Shown: positions 6,935 to 16,476, counted from the stretch's first letter. The stretch is 23,991 nucleotides of DNA from Chloroflexota bacterium (GCA_026706395.1 JAPOYU010000153.1:1-23991); one strand, 5' to 3'. Notes: generated from the letters alone by a model not told the origin. Translations and numbers: made by a program.

Positions 6935-7717
6935 ATGGATGGCATCAGCAGCACACAGAACAAGCGTGTCCGCTACGTCAAGTCGCTGCAGACCAAAGCG
7001 CGGCTGCGGCGCAGCGAACGCAAACTGGTCCTCGAAGGCGACCGACTGATTGCGGATGCGCTGAGCGGAGGCGGCAAGCCCAGCCTCGCCCTGTATTCCG
7101 CCAAGCAAGCCGATTACGAAGTCATCGCCCAACTGCAGAATCGTAAATGCGAATTGCACGCCGTCAATGACGACATACTCCGCTACATCAGCGATACACA
7201 GCAGCCGTCAGGCATCGTGGCCGTCTTTGCCATTCCCAAGCCACCTCTTTCGCAAAGCGCGACGCGCATTTTGATTTTCGATGGCGTCCGCGAGCCGGGC
7301 AATCTCGGTACGATTCTACGAACCGGGGCCGCCGCCGGCGTCGAGCTTTCAATTCTGGCTCCTGGCGGCGTCGATCCTTATAATCCAAAGGCGATGCGCG
7401 CCGCCATGGGCGCCCATTTTCGTCTGCCCATAGTGGAAGCTGCGTGGACGGAAATCGCCGCCTTTTGCCATGACCTGCCCCTCTTCGCCGCGAGCGCGGA
7501 ATCCGGACAGTATTACACAGATGTCGACTGGAAATCCGGTTGGGCGCTGATCGTGGGCAACGAAGCGCATGGGCTCGGCGCAGAGGCCCGCCGCCTGGCT
7601 CAACAGGTCGTATCGATTCCGATGTCCGCGGCAGCTGAGTCACTCAACGTCGCCAGCGCGGCAGCCGTGATTCTGTTTGAAGCGCGGCGACAGCGATTCG
7701 ATGACAATGCGCATTGA
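6935..7717 (+). CDS. SpoU/TrmH-family RNA 2'-O-methyltransferase
   Basis: A 260-residue SPOUT-class methyltransferase that transfers a methyl group from S-adenosylmethionine to ribose 2'-OH, most likely in 23S rRNA. Residues 1-100 form the substrate-binding L30e-like domain. Its opening SSTQNKRVRYVKSLQ and LEGDRLIADAL are typical of rRNA enzymes rather than tRNA TrmH. The three SpoU motifs are present: DGVREPGNLGTILRTG from D116, IVGNEAHGL with N209-E210, and AAAESLNVASAAAV with E235, S236 and N238. The knotted fold and dimer are family knowledge. The ATG at 6935 is preceded by AGGG at 8 nt. It follows the rplT terminator; similar genes often sit beside rplT or pheS. The exact target nucleotide is unknown. 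Confidence 0.9.
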   Translation: MDGISSTQNKRVRYVKSLQTKARLRRSERKLVLEGDRLIADALSGGGKPSLALYSAKQADYEVIAQLQNRKCELHAVNDDILRYISDTQQPSGIVAVFAIPKPPLSQSATRILIFDGVREPGNLGTILRTGAAAGVELSILAPGGVDPYNPKAMRAAMGAHFRLPIVEAAWTEIAAFCHDLPLFAASAESGQYYTDVDWKSGWALIVGNEAHGLGAEARRLAQQVVSIPMSAAAESLNVASAAAVILFEARRQRFDDNAH

Positions 7718-7739
7718 GTCTGGCGCCAGGTAGCCCCAC

Positions 7740-7768
7740 TTCACTTGTGCGGAGCGCTGCGGTAGACT
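7740..7768 (+). promoter_or_regulatory. Weak promoter candidate for lpd
   Basis: TTCACT (7740-7745) and TAGACT (7763-7768) have 17-bp spacing and four of six matches each. They sit 44 nt before the lpd ATG. Confidence 0.3.
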
Positions 7769-7811
7769 TGCCAAACGCTTGATTTAAGAACATTGCGGGA
7801 GATTGCGATTC

Positions 7812-9209
7812 ATGACAAAAGAATATGATGTCGCCGTGCTCGGCGCCGGTCCCGGCGGTTATGTCGGCGCCATCCGAGCCAGCCAGCTTGGACTATCAAC
7901 AGCCATCATCGAAAAGAAGTACTGGGGCGGCATCTGTCTTAACGTCGGCTGCATTCCATCAAAAGCGCTGCTGCGCAATGCCGAGCTCGTCCACATCCTC
8001 CAGCATCAAGCCGACAGTTTCGGCATCAGTGGCGACTTCAGTTTCGACTATGCAAAAGCCTACAAACGCAGCCGCCGCGTAGCCAATGGCTTGACTAAGG
8101 GCGTACAATTCTTGATGCGCAAGAACAAGATTGATACCTATGAAGGCTGGGCGACCCTTAACGACGCCAACAGCCTGACGGTCGACCTCAATGCGGGAGG
8201 GCGCGAAACTGTCCGCTTCAAGAATCTGATCATCGCTACCGGCGCCGGTACGCGCTTGTTGCCAGGTACTGCCTTGAGCGAACGTGTCGTCACCTACGAA
8301 GAACAGATTATGGAGGACAAGCTTCCCGCCAGCGTCATCATCGCCGGCGCCGGCGCCATCGGCGTGGAATTCGCCTACATTATGCGCAACTACGGCGTCG
8401 ATGTAACCCTAGTCGAGTATCTCGATCGCATCCTGCCTTTGGAGGATCCCGACGTAAGCGCGGAACTGGCGAAGGCATTCAAGAAACTAGGCATCAAGAC
8501 CTTGACCAGCACACGCGTCGAGTCAATCGACGACAGCGGAGAGCAGGTTCAAGTCGCGGTTACGCGCTCCGACGAGAGCCAGGAAACGCTGAGCGCCGAA
8601 CGCGTTTTGCAAGCGATCGGATTTCAGCCCCGCGTCGAAGGGTACGGGCTGGAATCGCTCGGGGTCGCGCTCAACGACGCCGATGGCATCGCCATCAACG
8701 AAAAGATGCAGACGAATATCCCAAATATCTACGCCATTGGCGATGTCACTGCCAAACTGATGCTCGCGCATGTGGCCGAGACGATGGGTGTTGTCGCTGC
8801 GGAAAATATCGCCGGCGCCCCAACCGTGACGCTTGAATTTGACATGATGCCGCGCGCGACTTACTGCCAGCCACAAGTGGCCAGTTTCGGCTATACCGAA
8901 GCCCAAGCGCAGGAGCGGGGCTACGAGATCAACGTGGCCAAGTTCCCCTTTCAGGCCAACGGCAAAGCGAGAGGCATGGGCGATGCGACCGGTTTCGTCA
9001 AAGTGATAAGCGATAAGAAATACGGCGAAATCCTCGGCGCGCATATGATCGGGCACGATGTCACTGAACTCCTGCCCGAATTGACTTTGGCGCGCTCGGC
9101 CGAGTTGACGCCGGAAGATATCGCTCGCAACGTGCACGCCCATCCCACGCTCAGCGAGGCGCTGAAGGAAGCGGCGCACGGCCTCGAGGGCCACTTCCTC
9201 AATATCTAA
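7812..9209 (+). CDS. lpdA: Dihydrolipoyl dehydrogenase (E3)
   Basis: A 465-residue FAD/NAD-dependent disulfide oxidoreductase. It reoxidises the lipoyl group of 2-oxoacid dehydrogenase or glycine cleavage complexes and passes electrons to NAD+. Visible features are the FAD Rossmann motif GAGPGG (residues 11-16), the redox disulfide C42/C47 in GGICLNVGC, the NAD-binding [12 protein letters not shown], and the second FAD motif with IYAIGDVT. The C-terminal dimer domain ends with the catalytic dyad H444/E449 in [13 protein letters not shown]. Length is normal and no lipoyl domain is fused. ATG 7812 is chosen over in-frame TTG 7803 because GGGAGA lies 9 nt upstream. No E1, E2 or gcv genes are nearby, so it appears to be a stand-alone E3 shared by several complexes. 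It converges with the minus-strand block. Confidence 0.95.
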   Translation: MTKEYDVAVLGAGPGGYVGAIRASQLGLSTAIIEKKYWGGICLNVGCIPSKALLRNAELVHILQHQADSFGISGDFSFDYAKAYKRSRRVANGLTKGVQFLMRKNKIDTYEGWATLNDANSLTVDLNAGGRETVRFKNLIIATGAGTRLLPGTALSERVVTYEEQIMEDKLPASVIIAGAGAIGVEFAYIMRNYGVDVTLVEYLDRILPLEDPDVSAELAKAFKKLGIKTLTSTRVESIDDSGEQVQVAVTRSDESQETLSAERVLQAIGFQPRVEGYGLESLGVALNDADGIAINEKMQTNIPNIYAIGDVTAKLMLAHVAETMGVVAAENIAGAPTVTLEFDMMPRATYCQPQVASFGYTEAQAQERGYEINVAKFPFQANGKARGMGDATGFVKVISDKKYGEILGAHMIGHDVTELLPELTLARSAELTPEDIARNVHAHPTLSEALKEAAHGLEGHFLNI

Positions 9210-9262
9210 TCAGCTAGTATCGGCCTGTGGGGGCGAAGCTGCGCGGATGAGTCTGCCCGGTT

Positions 9263-9934
9263 TCATCGCCAACAATCGACGATCAGACTGGTGAAGTTGA
9301 GCTGCCCGGCCGTATTGCGTTGGTCGTGGTCAGCCGAACGCCCGACGAAGCCGTCTTCCGCCCTCCACACCCGCTGATGAAAGCGCCCCTTATCATCAAA
9401 GTACTCCAGCAGTTCATATTGATAGCCCCGCTCGCGGAGCAACTCACTTATTGTGTCGCAGGTGTAAAGCGCCTTGTGATCTTGCGCGCCTTCGCCGATG
9501 CCGCCCGGGCGCACGCCTTCGATATAGGTGCGGTCGGGATGATTGCCATCGGGCACGGCAATACGAATGCGCCCGTTCGCTGACAAGTACCGCCCGGCAG
9601 CCGCCAGGAAGTCGCTGAATTCAGCGGTCGTGAGATGCTCGAAGACGTGCTCGGCCAACATCCTATCAATGGAACTCGGCGGGAAAAGCCGCGCCCAATC
9701 TTCGCGCCGGCGCACGTCGAAAGCTGGCACATCGGTGGCGATCCAGCCGTCATAGCGCGTCTGCCCCGCTCCGATTATCACCTTGACAGAACAACCGGCG
9801 TCGATCGCCTGTTGAACTTCTTCGCGGATCTGCACTTGACCCCGCCGCAATGCCTGCCAGCGGCGGTGACGCCTCACAATTGGCGCATAGATCGGACGAA
9901 GGAGCCGCTTCAACTGAGTCATGGCCGCTGTCAT
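9263..9934 (-). CDS. Class I SAM-dependent methyltransferase, glycan-cluster type
   Basis: A 223-residue Rossmann methyltransferase. A basic, amphipathic N-terminal segment (residues 8-35, RLLRPIYAPIVRRHRRWQALRR) precedes the core. Core motifs are VIIGAG around residues 52-57, which looks like a variant of the SAM-binding glycine loop, YDGWIATDVP, and LAEHVFEHLTTAEF, then YLSANGRIRIAVPDG. This pattern matches predicted methyltransferases common in polysaccharide clusters (COG4627-like). Its ATG at 9934 overlaps the TGA of the upstream glycosyltransferase (ATGA), which implies translational coupling. An alternative ATG exists at 9922. It is last in the four-gene unit. The substrate is unknown; a sugar, a lipid-linked glycan or a small metabolite are all possible. 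Confidence 0.82.
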   Translation of the reverse strand: MTAAMTQLKRLLRPIYAPIVRRHRRWQALRRGQVQIREEVQQAIDAGCSVKVIIGAGQTRYDGWIATDVPAFDVRRREDWARLFPPSSIDRMLAEHVFEHLTTAEFSDFLAAAGRYLSANGRIRIAVPDGNHPDRTYIEGVRPGGIGEGAQDHKALYTCDTISELLRERGYQYELLEYFDDKGRFHQRVWRAEDGFVGRSADHDQRNTAGQLNFTSLIVDCWR

Positions 9935-11835
9935 TCCTCGACGGTGAAATGGAAAACCGGCAGTATCGTCCCGACCTCGCCAGTGGTCAAATCTGTGCCC
10001 GTCACCTTGGCGCTGCTCTGATAGCGGTCATAGACGATAACGACGACACGGTAATCGCCCGGCGGAAGTTGGGAAGTCGACAATTCGACCGCATACCACT
10101 TCAGAATATTGTCGTAGAGATGTCGATCCGGCGCTTGACGCATGTTCCGCCAATCCGCAGTGATAATCTGGACCGACACGTTGAATTGTTCCAGCAAGGC
10201 TCGATCGTCGACTTCCCAGCCGGTGACTACCCTTATGACGCCTTTTTCCCTGTTATGTTCGGCGAATTTGTCAACGATTCTTATGCCATTCTCGTAATGT
10301 ATCGGCCGATAGTTTCGCTCGCATGTCAGAGAACGATAAACAAAGCGCTGGACTTTCAAGTCCGGCTCATCAAGCACTAGAGCGCATGGCTGATAGTCGT
10401 GCAGCAACAGCGCTTCGACCTCCGCCAGTTTCCCCGGCGGTGAGGACGGATCATAAGTGAACAGCAGGTAGGGCTGCTCGTCGAGCTTCCGAGACAGGTC
10501 TTTAGCCAACTCGTCGCCGGAAAAGAAACTCGGTACAAAAGTCCCATCAATGCCGAGCAGCGTTTCCATGTAATAGTCGCTCGTTGACTTGCCGCGTTTG
10601 CCGCGCGCATTGACGAAGCCAGTTTCGCTGAAGCCAACAACAAAGTCTTGCGTCTGAGTCCTGCCGCGTAGCGCTTCGACGTATTTGTCCATTGGCGGAT
10701 AGGCGTGGACGATTCCCACCGTGCCTTGATGCAGGAGGTAATCATCTGCTCGCCGCAACTCAAAGCCAGAGACCAGATATATGGCTAAGATCGCAAATGG
10801 CGCCCAGCGCCATCTGAACCATGCCAGCCCACTGCCGATGACCAGCGCCCACATGCCCCAGGACACGAAGAAGTAACGCGACCGGCGCAAAGGAATCAGC
10901 CCAACCGCCTCATTTGCCACCAAAAGCACAGCCAGAACACATGCCGCCATAAACCAGAACTTCGGACTCTGGTCTTCCTCGCCTCGCTGGCGCAACGCAA
11001 GCCACGCGGCGCCAAGGACGCCTAATAGCAATACCGTGTTGCCATTACTTAGCAAGCGGATAAATATGCCGATCGCCTGTTCAAGCGTGATGGCATCGAA
11101 TGCTGTATCGAATTTAGTGGTCAGCCCCGTCACCGTGACCGGCAGCCAAGGCAAGTACAACGCGCCAGCGGCAAGCATTGCCAGCGTCACCTGATACCAT
11201 GCTCTTGAACGCTTGATGAAAACCAGATGATAGATTCCAAGTCCGACGTGGAAGAAAATCGAGAACGGCTGCGCATAGAGGCAAAGCGCGGCGCTAAGCG
11301 TCAGGCCAGCCCAGTGATACCAATGCGCCGGCCGTTTTCTGCTGACCAAATAGAAATAGTGCCATGCCAGCGCCATGATTAAGGCGAACTGCAGACTGTA
11401 CATGCGAATTTCGTGCAAGTAATCCAGCCAGAAGACATTCAAGCCCAGGAAGGCAGCCGCCCAAATGCCGCTCCAGCCATTGACGAAATCCGCGCCCAGG
11501 CGAAAGGTCCAGGCAAGCGCAATGACGCCGAAGTAAAGCGGGAGACAGCGCAGGACAACATGATGCCAGCCGACCAGCGCGCCCCAGCCGGCGACGAGCT
11601 CGAAGAAGAAAGGCGTATGTTTGGGGCTGTGCTCGCGCACAGAGTTCATCACATCAAGCGGCGAAAACGGGCCGTCGACCCCGCCCGCATGGCTGATCGC
11701 CGTCAGTTCATCGTACCAAATCAAGTCGGCATTCAAGCCACCCGCCGCCAGCAACGTCACCACCAGCAACACCGGGATCATCAGCAGCCAATGCGCTGTC
11801 ACACGCGACATATTGCGATCAGTCTGTCGGCTCAT
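9931..11835 (-). CDS. GT-C membrane glycosyltransferase (GT39/ArnT-like), second paralogue
   Basis: A 634-residue polytopic membrane protein of the GT-C superfamily, which moves sugars from polyprenyl-phosphate donors on the outer face of the membrane. After TM1 it has IWYDE (D42-E43), the usual place of the catalytic Asp in the first outer loop. The next approximately 330 residues contain roughly nine to ten hydrophobic segments, and a soluble C-terminal region of about 260 residues follows. That region resembles its upstream neighbour closely, with shared motifs APDRHLYDN, VELST, LPPGDYR, VYDRY and TTG. ATG 11835 is chosen over TTG 11844, although neither has a good ribosome binding site. 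It begins 17 nt after the paralogue stops. The acceptor may be lipid, glycan or protein and cannot be told. Confidence 0.82.
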   Translation of the reverse strand: MSRQTDRNMSRVTAHWLLMIPVLLVVTLLAAGGLNADLIWYDELTAISHAGGVDGPFSPLDVMNSVREHSPKHTPFFFELVAGWGALVGWHHVVLRCLPLYFGVIALAWTFRLGADFVNGWSGIWAAAFLGLNVFWLDYLHEIRMYSLQFALIMALAWHYFYLVSRKRPAHWYHWAGLTLSAALCLYAQPFSIFFHVGLGIYHLVFIKRSRAWYQVTLAMLAAGALYLPWLPVTVTGLTTKFDTAFDAITLEQAIGIFIRLLSNGNTVLLLGVLGAAWLALRQRGEEDQSPKFWFMAACVLAVLLVANEAVGLIPLRRSRYFFVSWGMWALVIGSGLAWFRWRWAPFAILAIYLVSGFELRRADDYLLHQGTVGIVHAYPPMDKYVEALRGRTQTQDFVVGFSETGFVNARGKRGKSTSDYYMETLLGIDGTFVPSFFSGDELAKDLSRKLDEQPYLLFTYDPSSPPGKLAEVEALLLHDYQPCALVLDEPDLKVQRFVYRSLTCERNYRPIHYENGIRIVDKFAEHNREKGVIRVVTGWEVDDRALLEQFNVSVQIITADWRNMRQAPDRHLYDNILKWYAVELSTSQLPPGDYRVVVIVYDRYQSSAKVTGTDLTTGEVGTILPVFHFTVEE

Positions 11836-11851
11836 GGTCGTCAACTAGGCA

Positions 11852-13729
11852 TCATTTGCTAAACGTCAGCACCGAAAATATGTCGCCGGCTTGACCCGTG
11901 GTCATATCCACGCCCCGGACCTTCTCAATAGTGTAACGATCGTAAAGGATGACCATCGCGTTGTAATCGCCCGCCGGCAAGTCTTCTGTGGAGAGTTCGA
12001 CCATATACCAAGGCAGAACATTGTCGTACAGATGTCGGTCAGGCGCCTGCCCTACGCTCTGCCAGTCAGGCCTGATGATTTGCACGGATACATTGTACTG
12101 TTCGAGCTGTGCCTTGTTGTCTACTTTCCAGCCGGCCACGATCCGAAGGGTCTGCGTCACATCATCATGGTCAGCAAAGGCGTCAATGATCTGGATGCCA
12201 TTTTCGTAGTGGATTTCGTGATAACCGCGGTCGCATGCCAAGGTATGATAAACGTAGCGCTGCGCAAACACTTCCTCGGTATCAACGAGGATTTTGCAAG
12301 GAATGTAGTCTTGCTTAAGTAGCGTTTTGACTTCGGCAAAGTTATCCAGCATTACGCCGGGTTCGTAAGTAAAGAGCAAATATGGGTGGTTGCCCACCCG
12401 TCGATGAAAATCTTCGCGGAGTTCACTGCCTTCCAGCCCGGTCCAAATGAAAGCGCCATGAATGCCTAGGGCCGCCCGCGAATAATACTCGGTTGTGCTG
12501 TAGCCAAAGCGCAAGCCATTGTTCAAGAACCCGGCTTGCGTGAAGCTCAGGATGGCATCCTGTGGCCGCGCTTTTCCTTGAAGCGCGTCAACGAAGCGAT
12601 GAAGTGGCGGATGCGGAACAAGCAGCGAATGATGTCCGGCGTATTCCCATTGTTCCGCCTGCTGATAGATATGGTAACCGCCTGCCAGCCAGACAAGCGC
12701 AAAAGCCGGCACGAGAAATTGCCAACGCGGCATCGACATGAGGAAATGTGCGAATAGTACAAGCGCAAAGCTCAATGCCACCAGGAAATAGCGCAGCCTG
12801 CGCGTCGATACAAAAGGGTCGACCGCGTGAAATATCAAGAGCGATATTGCGATTGTGGCGACAATCAGAACAAGCCTTAACAATTCTGGCGACCGCTTTC
12901 GCCACAGTGTCCATCCTCCCGCGACAATCAGAACCAAACAGAGAAAGTCTGCACCGTTGACGGATACATTCGCCAGTATCGGAAGCAGTTGAATTGACGA
13001 AAGCGCTTCCGCTTGCACCGAACGGCTGTCGGTCGCCTCAGAGATGCCCGCTGCGATTAAAGGTATGTATGGCAGAAACGTTAATAGCCCCGCTCCCCAT
13101 ACCAGGAGGATGCTAAACCACCGCCGATTTCTGGCCACGAGAAGAATATGTTGAGCGCCCAAGCCCAGTAAGACAAAAGGAGAAAATGGATGTGTGTAGA
13201 GCAGAGCGCTCGTAGTTGCCACAAAAACAAACCAGCTTGATATGCCTGCCTTAGCGCCGCCCCTGAGCCGCCAATAGTGCCAGAAGTGAATCACGCCCAG
13301 GAGAAGCCACAGGGCATAATTTCGCACTTCGTGAAAGTAAATGATGACCATGGCATTAGTAGCGAATAGAAAGGCGGCGAGGGAAGCGCTACGTCGATTG
13401 AACACATCCGCAGCAAATCGGTAAACCCAAGCAATAGTCAAGACGCCGAAAAGAAGAGACAGAAAGCGAAGACCCACCTGTGACCAGCCAACAAAACGTG
13501 CCCAGCCCGCGCCAATAACGTAGTAAAGCGGCACATGATCCGGTATCCGCTGCGCTATTCCACCGAGTATCTGCTGGATACTATAAGGTGGATCCTCAGC
13601 GCCCATTGCTGAAACCGACGCCATCTCGTCAACCCACAAGATATCAGCATTGAGTTGCGCCGCGCCCAAGGCAAAACCCAGGAGCATTATCATCAGCATG
13701 ACGAACAGCGACCGGCTGCGAGAGATCAC
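11852..13729 (-). CDS. GT-C membrane glycosyltransferase (GT39/ArnT-like), first paralogue
   Basis: A 625-residue homologue of the next gene, with the same architecture. TM1 is followed by LWVDE (D34-E35), then many hydrophobic segments to about residue 350, then a soluble C-terminal domain of about 260 residues. That domain contains HYENGIQIIDAFADHDD, APDRHLYDN, VELSTEDLPAGDYN and ILYDRY. The GTG at 13729 shares the sequence GTGA with the stop of the GNAT gene and has GGGGGA six bases upstream. Strong conservation between the copies in the C-terminal domain suggests it is functional, perhaps recognising the acceptor. The base composition looks somewhat more A/T-rich than the flanking housekeeping genes. 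A tandem duplication is the simplest origin. Exact sugar and acceptor are unknown. Confidence 0.82.
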   Translation of the reverse strand: MISRSRSLFVMLMIMLLGFALGAAQLNADILWVDEMASVSAMGAEDPPYSIQQILGGIAQRIPDHVPLYYVIGAGWARFVGWSQVGLRFLSLLFGVLTIAWVYRFAADVFNRRSASLAAFLFATNAMVIIYFHEVRNYALWLLLGVIHFWHYWRLRGGAKAGISSWFVFVATTSALLYTHPFSPFVLLGLGAQHILLVARNRRWFSILLVWGAGLLTFLPYIPLIAAGISEATDSRSVQAEALSSIQLLPILANVSVNGADFLCLVLIVAGGWTLWRKRSPELLRLVLIVATIAISLLIFHAVDPFVSTRRLRYFLVALSFALVLFAHFLMSMPRWQFLVPAFALVWLAGGYHIYQQAEQWEYAGHHSLLVPHPPLHRFVDALQGKARPQDAILSFTQAGFLNNGLRFGYSTTEYYSRAALGIHGAFIWTGLEGSELREDFHRRVGNHPYLLFTYEPGVMLDNFAEVKTLLKQDYIPCKILVDTEEVFAQRYVYHTLACDRGYHEIHYENGIQIIDAFADHDDVTQTLRIVAGWKVDNKAQLEQYNVSVQIIRPDWQSVGQAPDRHLYDNVLPWYMVELSTEDLPAGDYNAMVILYDRYTIEKVRGVDMTTGQAGDIFSVLTFSK

Positions 13730-14313
13730 CGGTCGTCCCCCGTGGCGTGCAGCGCTCTATATTCCGGCGCCAATATGCCGAATTGCCAGAGACTTTGAAA
13801 CGCGTTCCGTTTGTACACGCGATCGCGCCAGATTCCCTCGAGCGTAAAGCCCGCTTTCTTGAGCAGCGCGGCGGAGGCTGCATTGCCTTCGACTACATCG
13901 GCTTCTACACGATGCGCGTCCAGCGTTTCAAAGCAAAAGCGCAGCACTGCGCCGACCGCTTCAGACATAATGCCCTGGCGCCAGTAGCCTGAATGCAACT
14001 CGTATCCGATCTCTATGCGCCGATGCCGCCGGTTATAGAGATGAAATCCGCAGGACCCGATCATCCTGTCGGCTTGCTTGAGCGTTATCGCCCAGCGTAT
14101 GCCAGACTTCTCCGCGAAGATGCGCTCCGCCCAACGGATGATTTCGCGCCCGACCTCATCATCAGGTCTGCCCTCAAAATCGATAAGATAGTCGAGAACG
14201 CCCGGACTATGCCAAACCGCCAGCCAGTCGCGGTGGTCCTCTGTCGTGATGCGCCGCAAACGCAGCCGCGGCGTCTCAAGCGTCGGCGTATCTGCAAAGT
14301 CAAACTGCGCCAC
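13726..14313 (-). CDS. GNAT acetyltransferase, RimJ/RimL type
   Basis: A 195-residue acetyl-CoA-dependent N-acetyltransferase. It opens with TPRLRLRRITTEDHRDW, typical of the RimJ/RimL branch. It continues with IEIGYELHSGYWRQGIMSEA, containing the acetyl-CoA-binding Q/R-x-x-G region, then HRVEADVVEGNAASAALLKK and AGFTLEGIWRDRVY. The GTG at 14313 is preferred to TTG 14325 because GGAG lies six bases before it and the protein then begins at the family border. RimJ/RimL relatives acetylate ribosomal protein N-termini, amino sugars or antibiotics. Here it overlaps the first GT-C gene (GTGA), so acetylation of an amino sugar or glycan precursor is an attractive guess. That is inference from context only. 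Confidence 0.85.
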   Translation of the reverse strand: MAQFDFADTPTLETPRLRLRRITTEDHRDWLAVWHSPGVLDYLIDFEGRPDDEVGREIIRWAERIFAEKSGIRWAITLKQADRMIGSCGFHLYNRRHRRIEIGYELHSGYWRQGIMSEAVGAVLRFCFETLDAHRVEADVVEGNAASAALLKKAGFTLEGIWRDRVYKRNAFQSLWQFGILAPEYRALHATGDDR

Positions 14314-14403
14314 AAGCGTCTCCAAATCTGCTGCTAGCCTGTCATGCTTCCAGAAACTGTGATCGTCTTTGCGACTCTTCTAAGACATTTGCCTGCTGAA
14401 ATG

Positions 14404-16425
14404 CTAAAGACGTTCGGCGAGTATTTCGGCAATATCCGCCACTCTTGGTCCGCTCTCAGTCTCACTGCGCGCATCTTCAAACATGCGCGTACAAAAGGGA
14501 CAGCCGACCGCCAGGATTTCGGCCCCGGTCGACGCTGCTTCCTGGAACCGTTCCATATTCACCTTGCTCGCGCCGCGCTCCTCTTCCTTCCAAAACTGCG
14601 CCCCTCCGGCGCCACAGCAGAAGGAGTTCGCCCGACTGCGCGACATCTCCATCAGAGCCACACCCGACGCTTTCAGCACATTGCGCGGCGCGTCAAATAC
14701 ATTATTGTGCCGTCCGAGATAGCAGGGATCGTGAAAGGTCACGTTGCTCCATTTTGAGGGATGCGCGCTCAGCGGCAGCTTGCCCGTGTCGATCAGCTCT
14801 TCGATGAGTTCGCTATGATGAATGACTTTGTAGTCGCCACCGAAGGCATGATATTCCGTCCCGAGGTTGTGGAAACAGTGCGGGCAGGTCACCACGATTC
14901 GCCTGGGTTTGACTCGATCGAGCAATTCGATATTCGTCGATGCCATCTCGAAGTAAAGGTATTCGTTGCCCGCCCGCCGCGCCACGTCGCCGGTACAGCG
15001 CTCATCCTCACCCAGAATCGCGAAGTTTAGGCCTGCAGCATGCAGCACCTTGACCAATGCCCGCGCCGTTTGCTGGGCGCGCGGATCATAACTTACCGCG
15101 CAGCCGGTCCAATACAGCACGGCAAAGTCCGGATTATCGGCAACGGTCGGCACGGCGAAATCCAGCCCGGCTGTCCAGTTCGCGCGGGGCTCCGCGATCT
15201 GCCAGGGGTTCCCCTGCCGCTCCATGCCGTTGAACGCGCCCTGCAGCTCACTGGGGAAGTCGCTTTGCATCAATACAGCGTCACGCCGGATATCCAGGAT
15301 GTCAAACATTGGTTCATTCCCGACCGGGCAGATTTCAACGCAGGCGCCGCAAGCGGTACATGCCCAGAGCGCCGATTCGCTCAATGCGTTGCCGGCCAAG
15401 GTCCACTCAGAATCGCTTCCGCTCGCCAGCGTCTCCCAATTCTCCTTGATAAGAAAACGCTTATTGACTTCCAGCGCAGCCGGCGAGAGTTCTTTGCCGG
15501 TCAGATAGGCCGGGCAGACGTCCTGGCAGCGATTGCACATAATGCAGGCGAAGCCGTCCAGGATCTGTGTCTTTTGCAGGTCTTCAAGCTTGCCCGCGCC
15601 GAATTGCTCGAGGTCCTCGTCTTCGAAGTCCAGCGGCGTCAATTCGCCGATGGAGCGGCGCTGCGGGCGCGTCAGAAAGTTCAGCGGCGCCATGAATAGA
15701 TGCGCGTGCTTGCTCTGTGGGAAATACGGCAGGAACACCAGAATCCCACCCAAAGCAAGCCACCAGAACAGATGCCGCAGCACCGCCAACGCATCGCTAT
15801 TCAGCCCGGCCCACAGGGCGGAAACTGCGGTTGCAAATGGCATGTACGCATCATAGCCGTGCTGTGCAACTGCCACTGACTCACCCAGGAATCGCGCGCC
15901 AACGTGCAACAAGATAAAGGCTGCCACGATCATCGAATCCAACTTGACCGCGCCGGCGGCAGCTTGCGAATGCAACAGGATATTGTCGTGGAATCCCAAC
16001 GCGGCTCTACTTGGCAATAACAGTCGCCTCAAGACAAAATAGACTATCCCGAACAAGACAATGACGCTCAATCCGTCGCTCAGCAAGCGAAAGCCATCAT
16101 GAAGACCGCCCGATTGCGATAGCTGTGCTTCGAACTGCGGCAAGAAGCCAATCAGCAGGTCAACAGCGTTCACCAGAAAATACCAGGTGAAACCCAGAAC
16201 CACGCCCCAATGAATCAGGCTGGTTAGACGGCGCGTCTTGAGCGTCGTCCGCTGTGTCATATACACAGCCAGCGCCCGTAAGGCCCGGCCGGCGATTCCA
16301 TCAACATGCAACTCGCCCTGACCTCGACCGATGATCAAAAACATCTCTTTGAAGCCGGCGTAACTTGCGCCCAAAGAAAACAGGGCAAGGAGCATGAACA
16401 GCATCTTTTCTAGATCAGTCAGCAT
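14404..16425 (-). CDS. EtfR/FadF-like membrane Fe-S oxidoreductase (NarI-like + 2[4Fe-4S] + CCG domains)
   Basis: A 673-residue fusion protein. Residues 1 to about 250 are membrane-spanning with conserved His residues, as in the NarI-like haem-b domain. Two [4Fe-4S] ferredoxin motifs follow: C294-x-x-C297-x-x-C300-x-x-x-C304-P and C356-x-x-C359-x-x-C362-x-x-x-C366-P. Two CCG (HdrD/GlpC) domains follow with CTGDVARRAGNEY, CPHCFHNLGTEYHAFGG, HDPCYLGRHN, FCCGAGGAQFWKEE and GCPFC. This architecture matches FadF/EtfR, proposed or shown to move electrons from acyl-CoA dehydrogenases via EtfAB to menaquinone. No etfAB or acyl-CoA dehydrogenase gene lies in this window. The ATG at 16425 has no clear ribosome binding site; an in-frame TTG at 16431 is possible. 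The GNAT gene follows 90 nt downstream on the same strand. Confidence 0.88.
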   Translation of the reverse strand: MLTDLEKMLFMLLALFSLGASYAGFKEMFLIIGRGQGELHVDGIAGRALRALAVYMTQRTTLKTRRLTSLIHWGVVLGFTWYFLVNAVDLLIGFLPQFEAQLSQSGGLHDGFRLLSDGLSVIVLFGIVYFVLRRLLLPSRAALGFHDNILLHSQAAAGAVKLDSMIVAAFILLHVGARFLGESVAVAQHGYDAYMPFATAVSALWAGLNSDALAVLRHLFWWLALGGILVFLPYFPQSKHAHLFMAPLNFLTRPQRRSIGELTPLDFEDEDLEQFGAGKLEDLQKTQILDGFACIMCNRCQDVCPAYLTGKELSPAALEVNKRFLIKENWETLASGSDSEWTLAGNALSESALWACTACGACVEICPVGNEPMFDILDIRRDAVLMQSDFPSELQGAFNGMERQGNPWQIAEPRANWTAGLDFAVPTVADNPDFAVLYWTGCAVSYDPRAQQTARALVKVLHAAGLNFAILGEDERCTGDVARRAGNEYLYFEMASTNIELLDRVKPRRIVVTCPHCFHNLGTEYHAFGGDYKVIHHSELIEELIDTGKLPLSAHPSKWSNVTFHDPCYLGRHNNVFDAPRNVLKASGVALMEMSRSRANSFCCGAGGAQFWKEEERGASKVNMERFQEAASTGAEILAVGCPFCTRMFEDARSETESGPRVADIAEILAERL

Positions 16426-16476
16426 CGGCAACGACTCGCTTTCCCGACGGGTGGCGGATTCCTGTCGCTCGCATTC

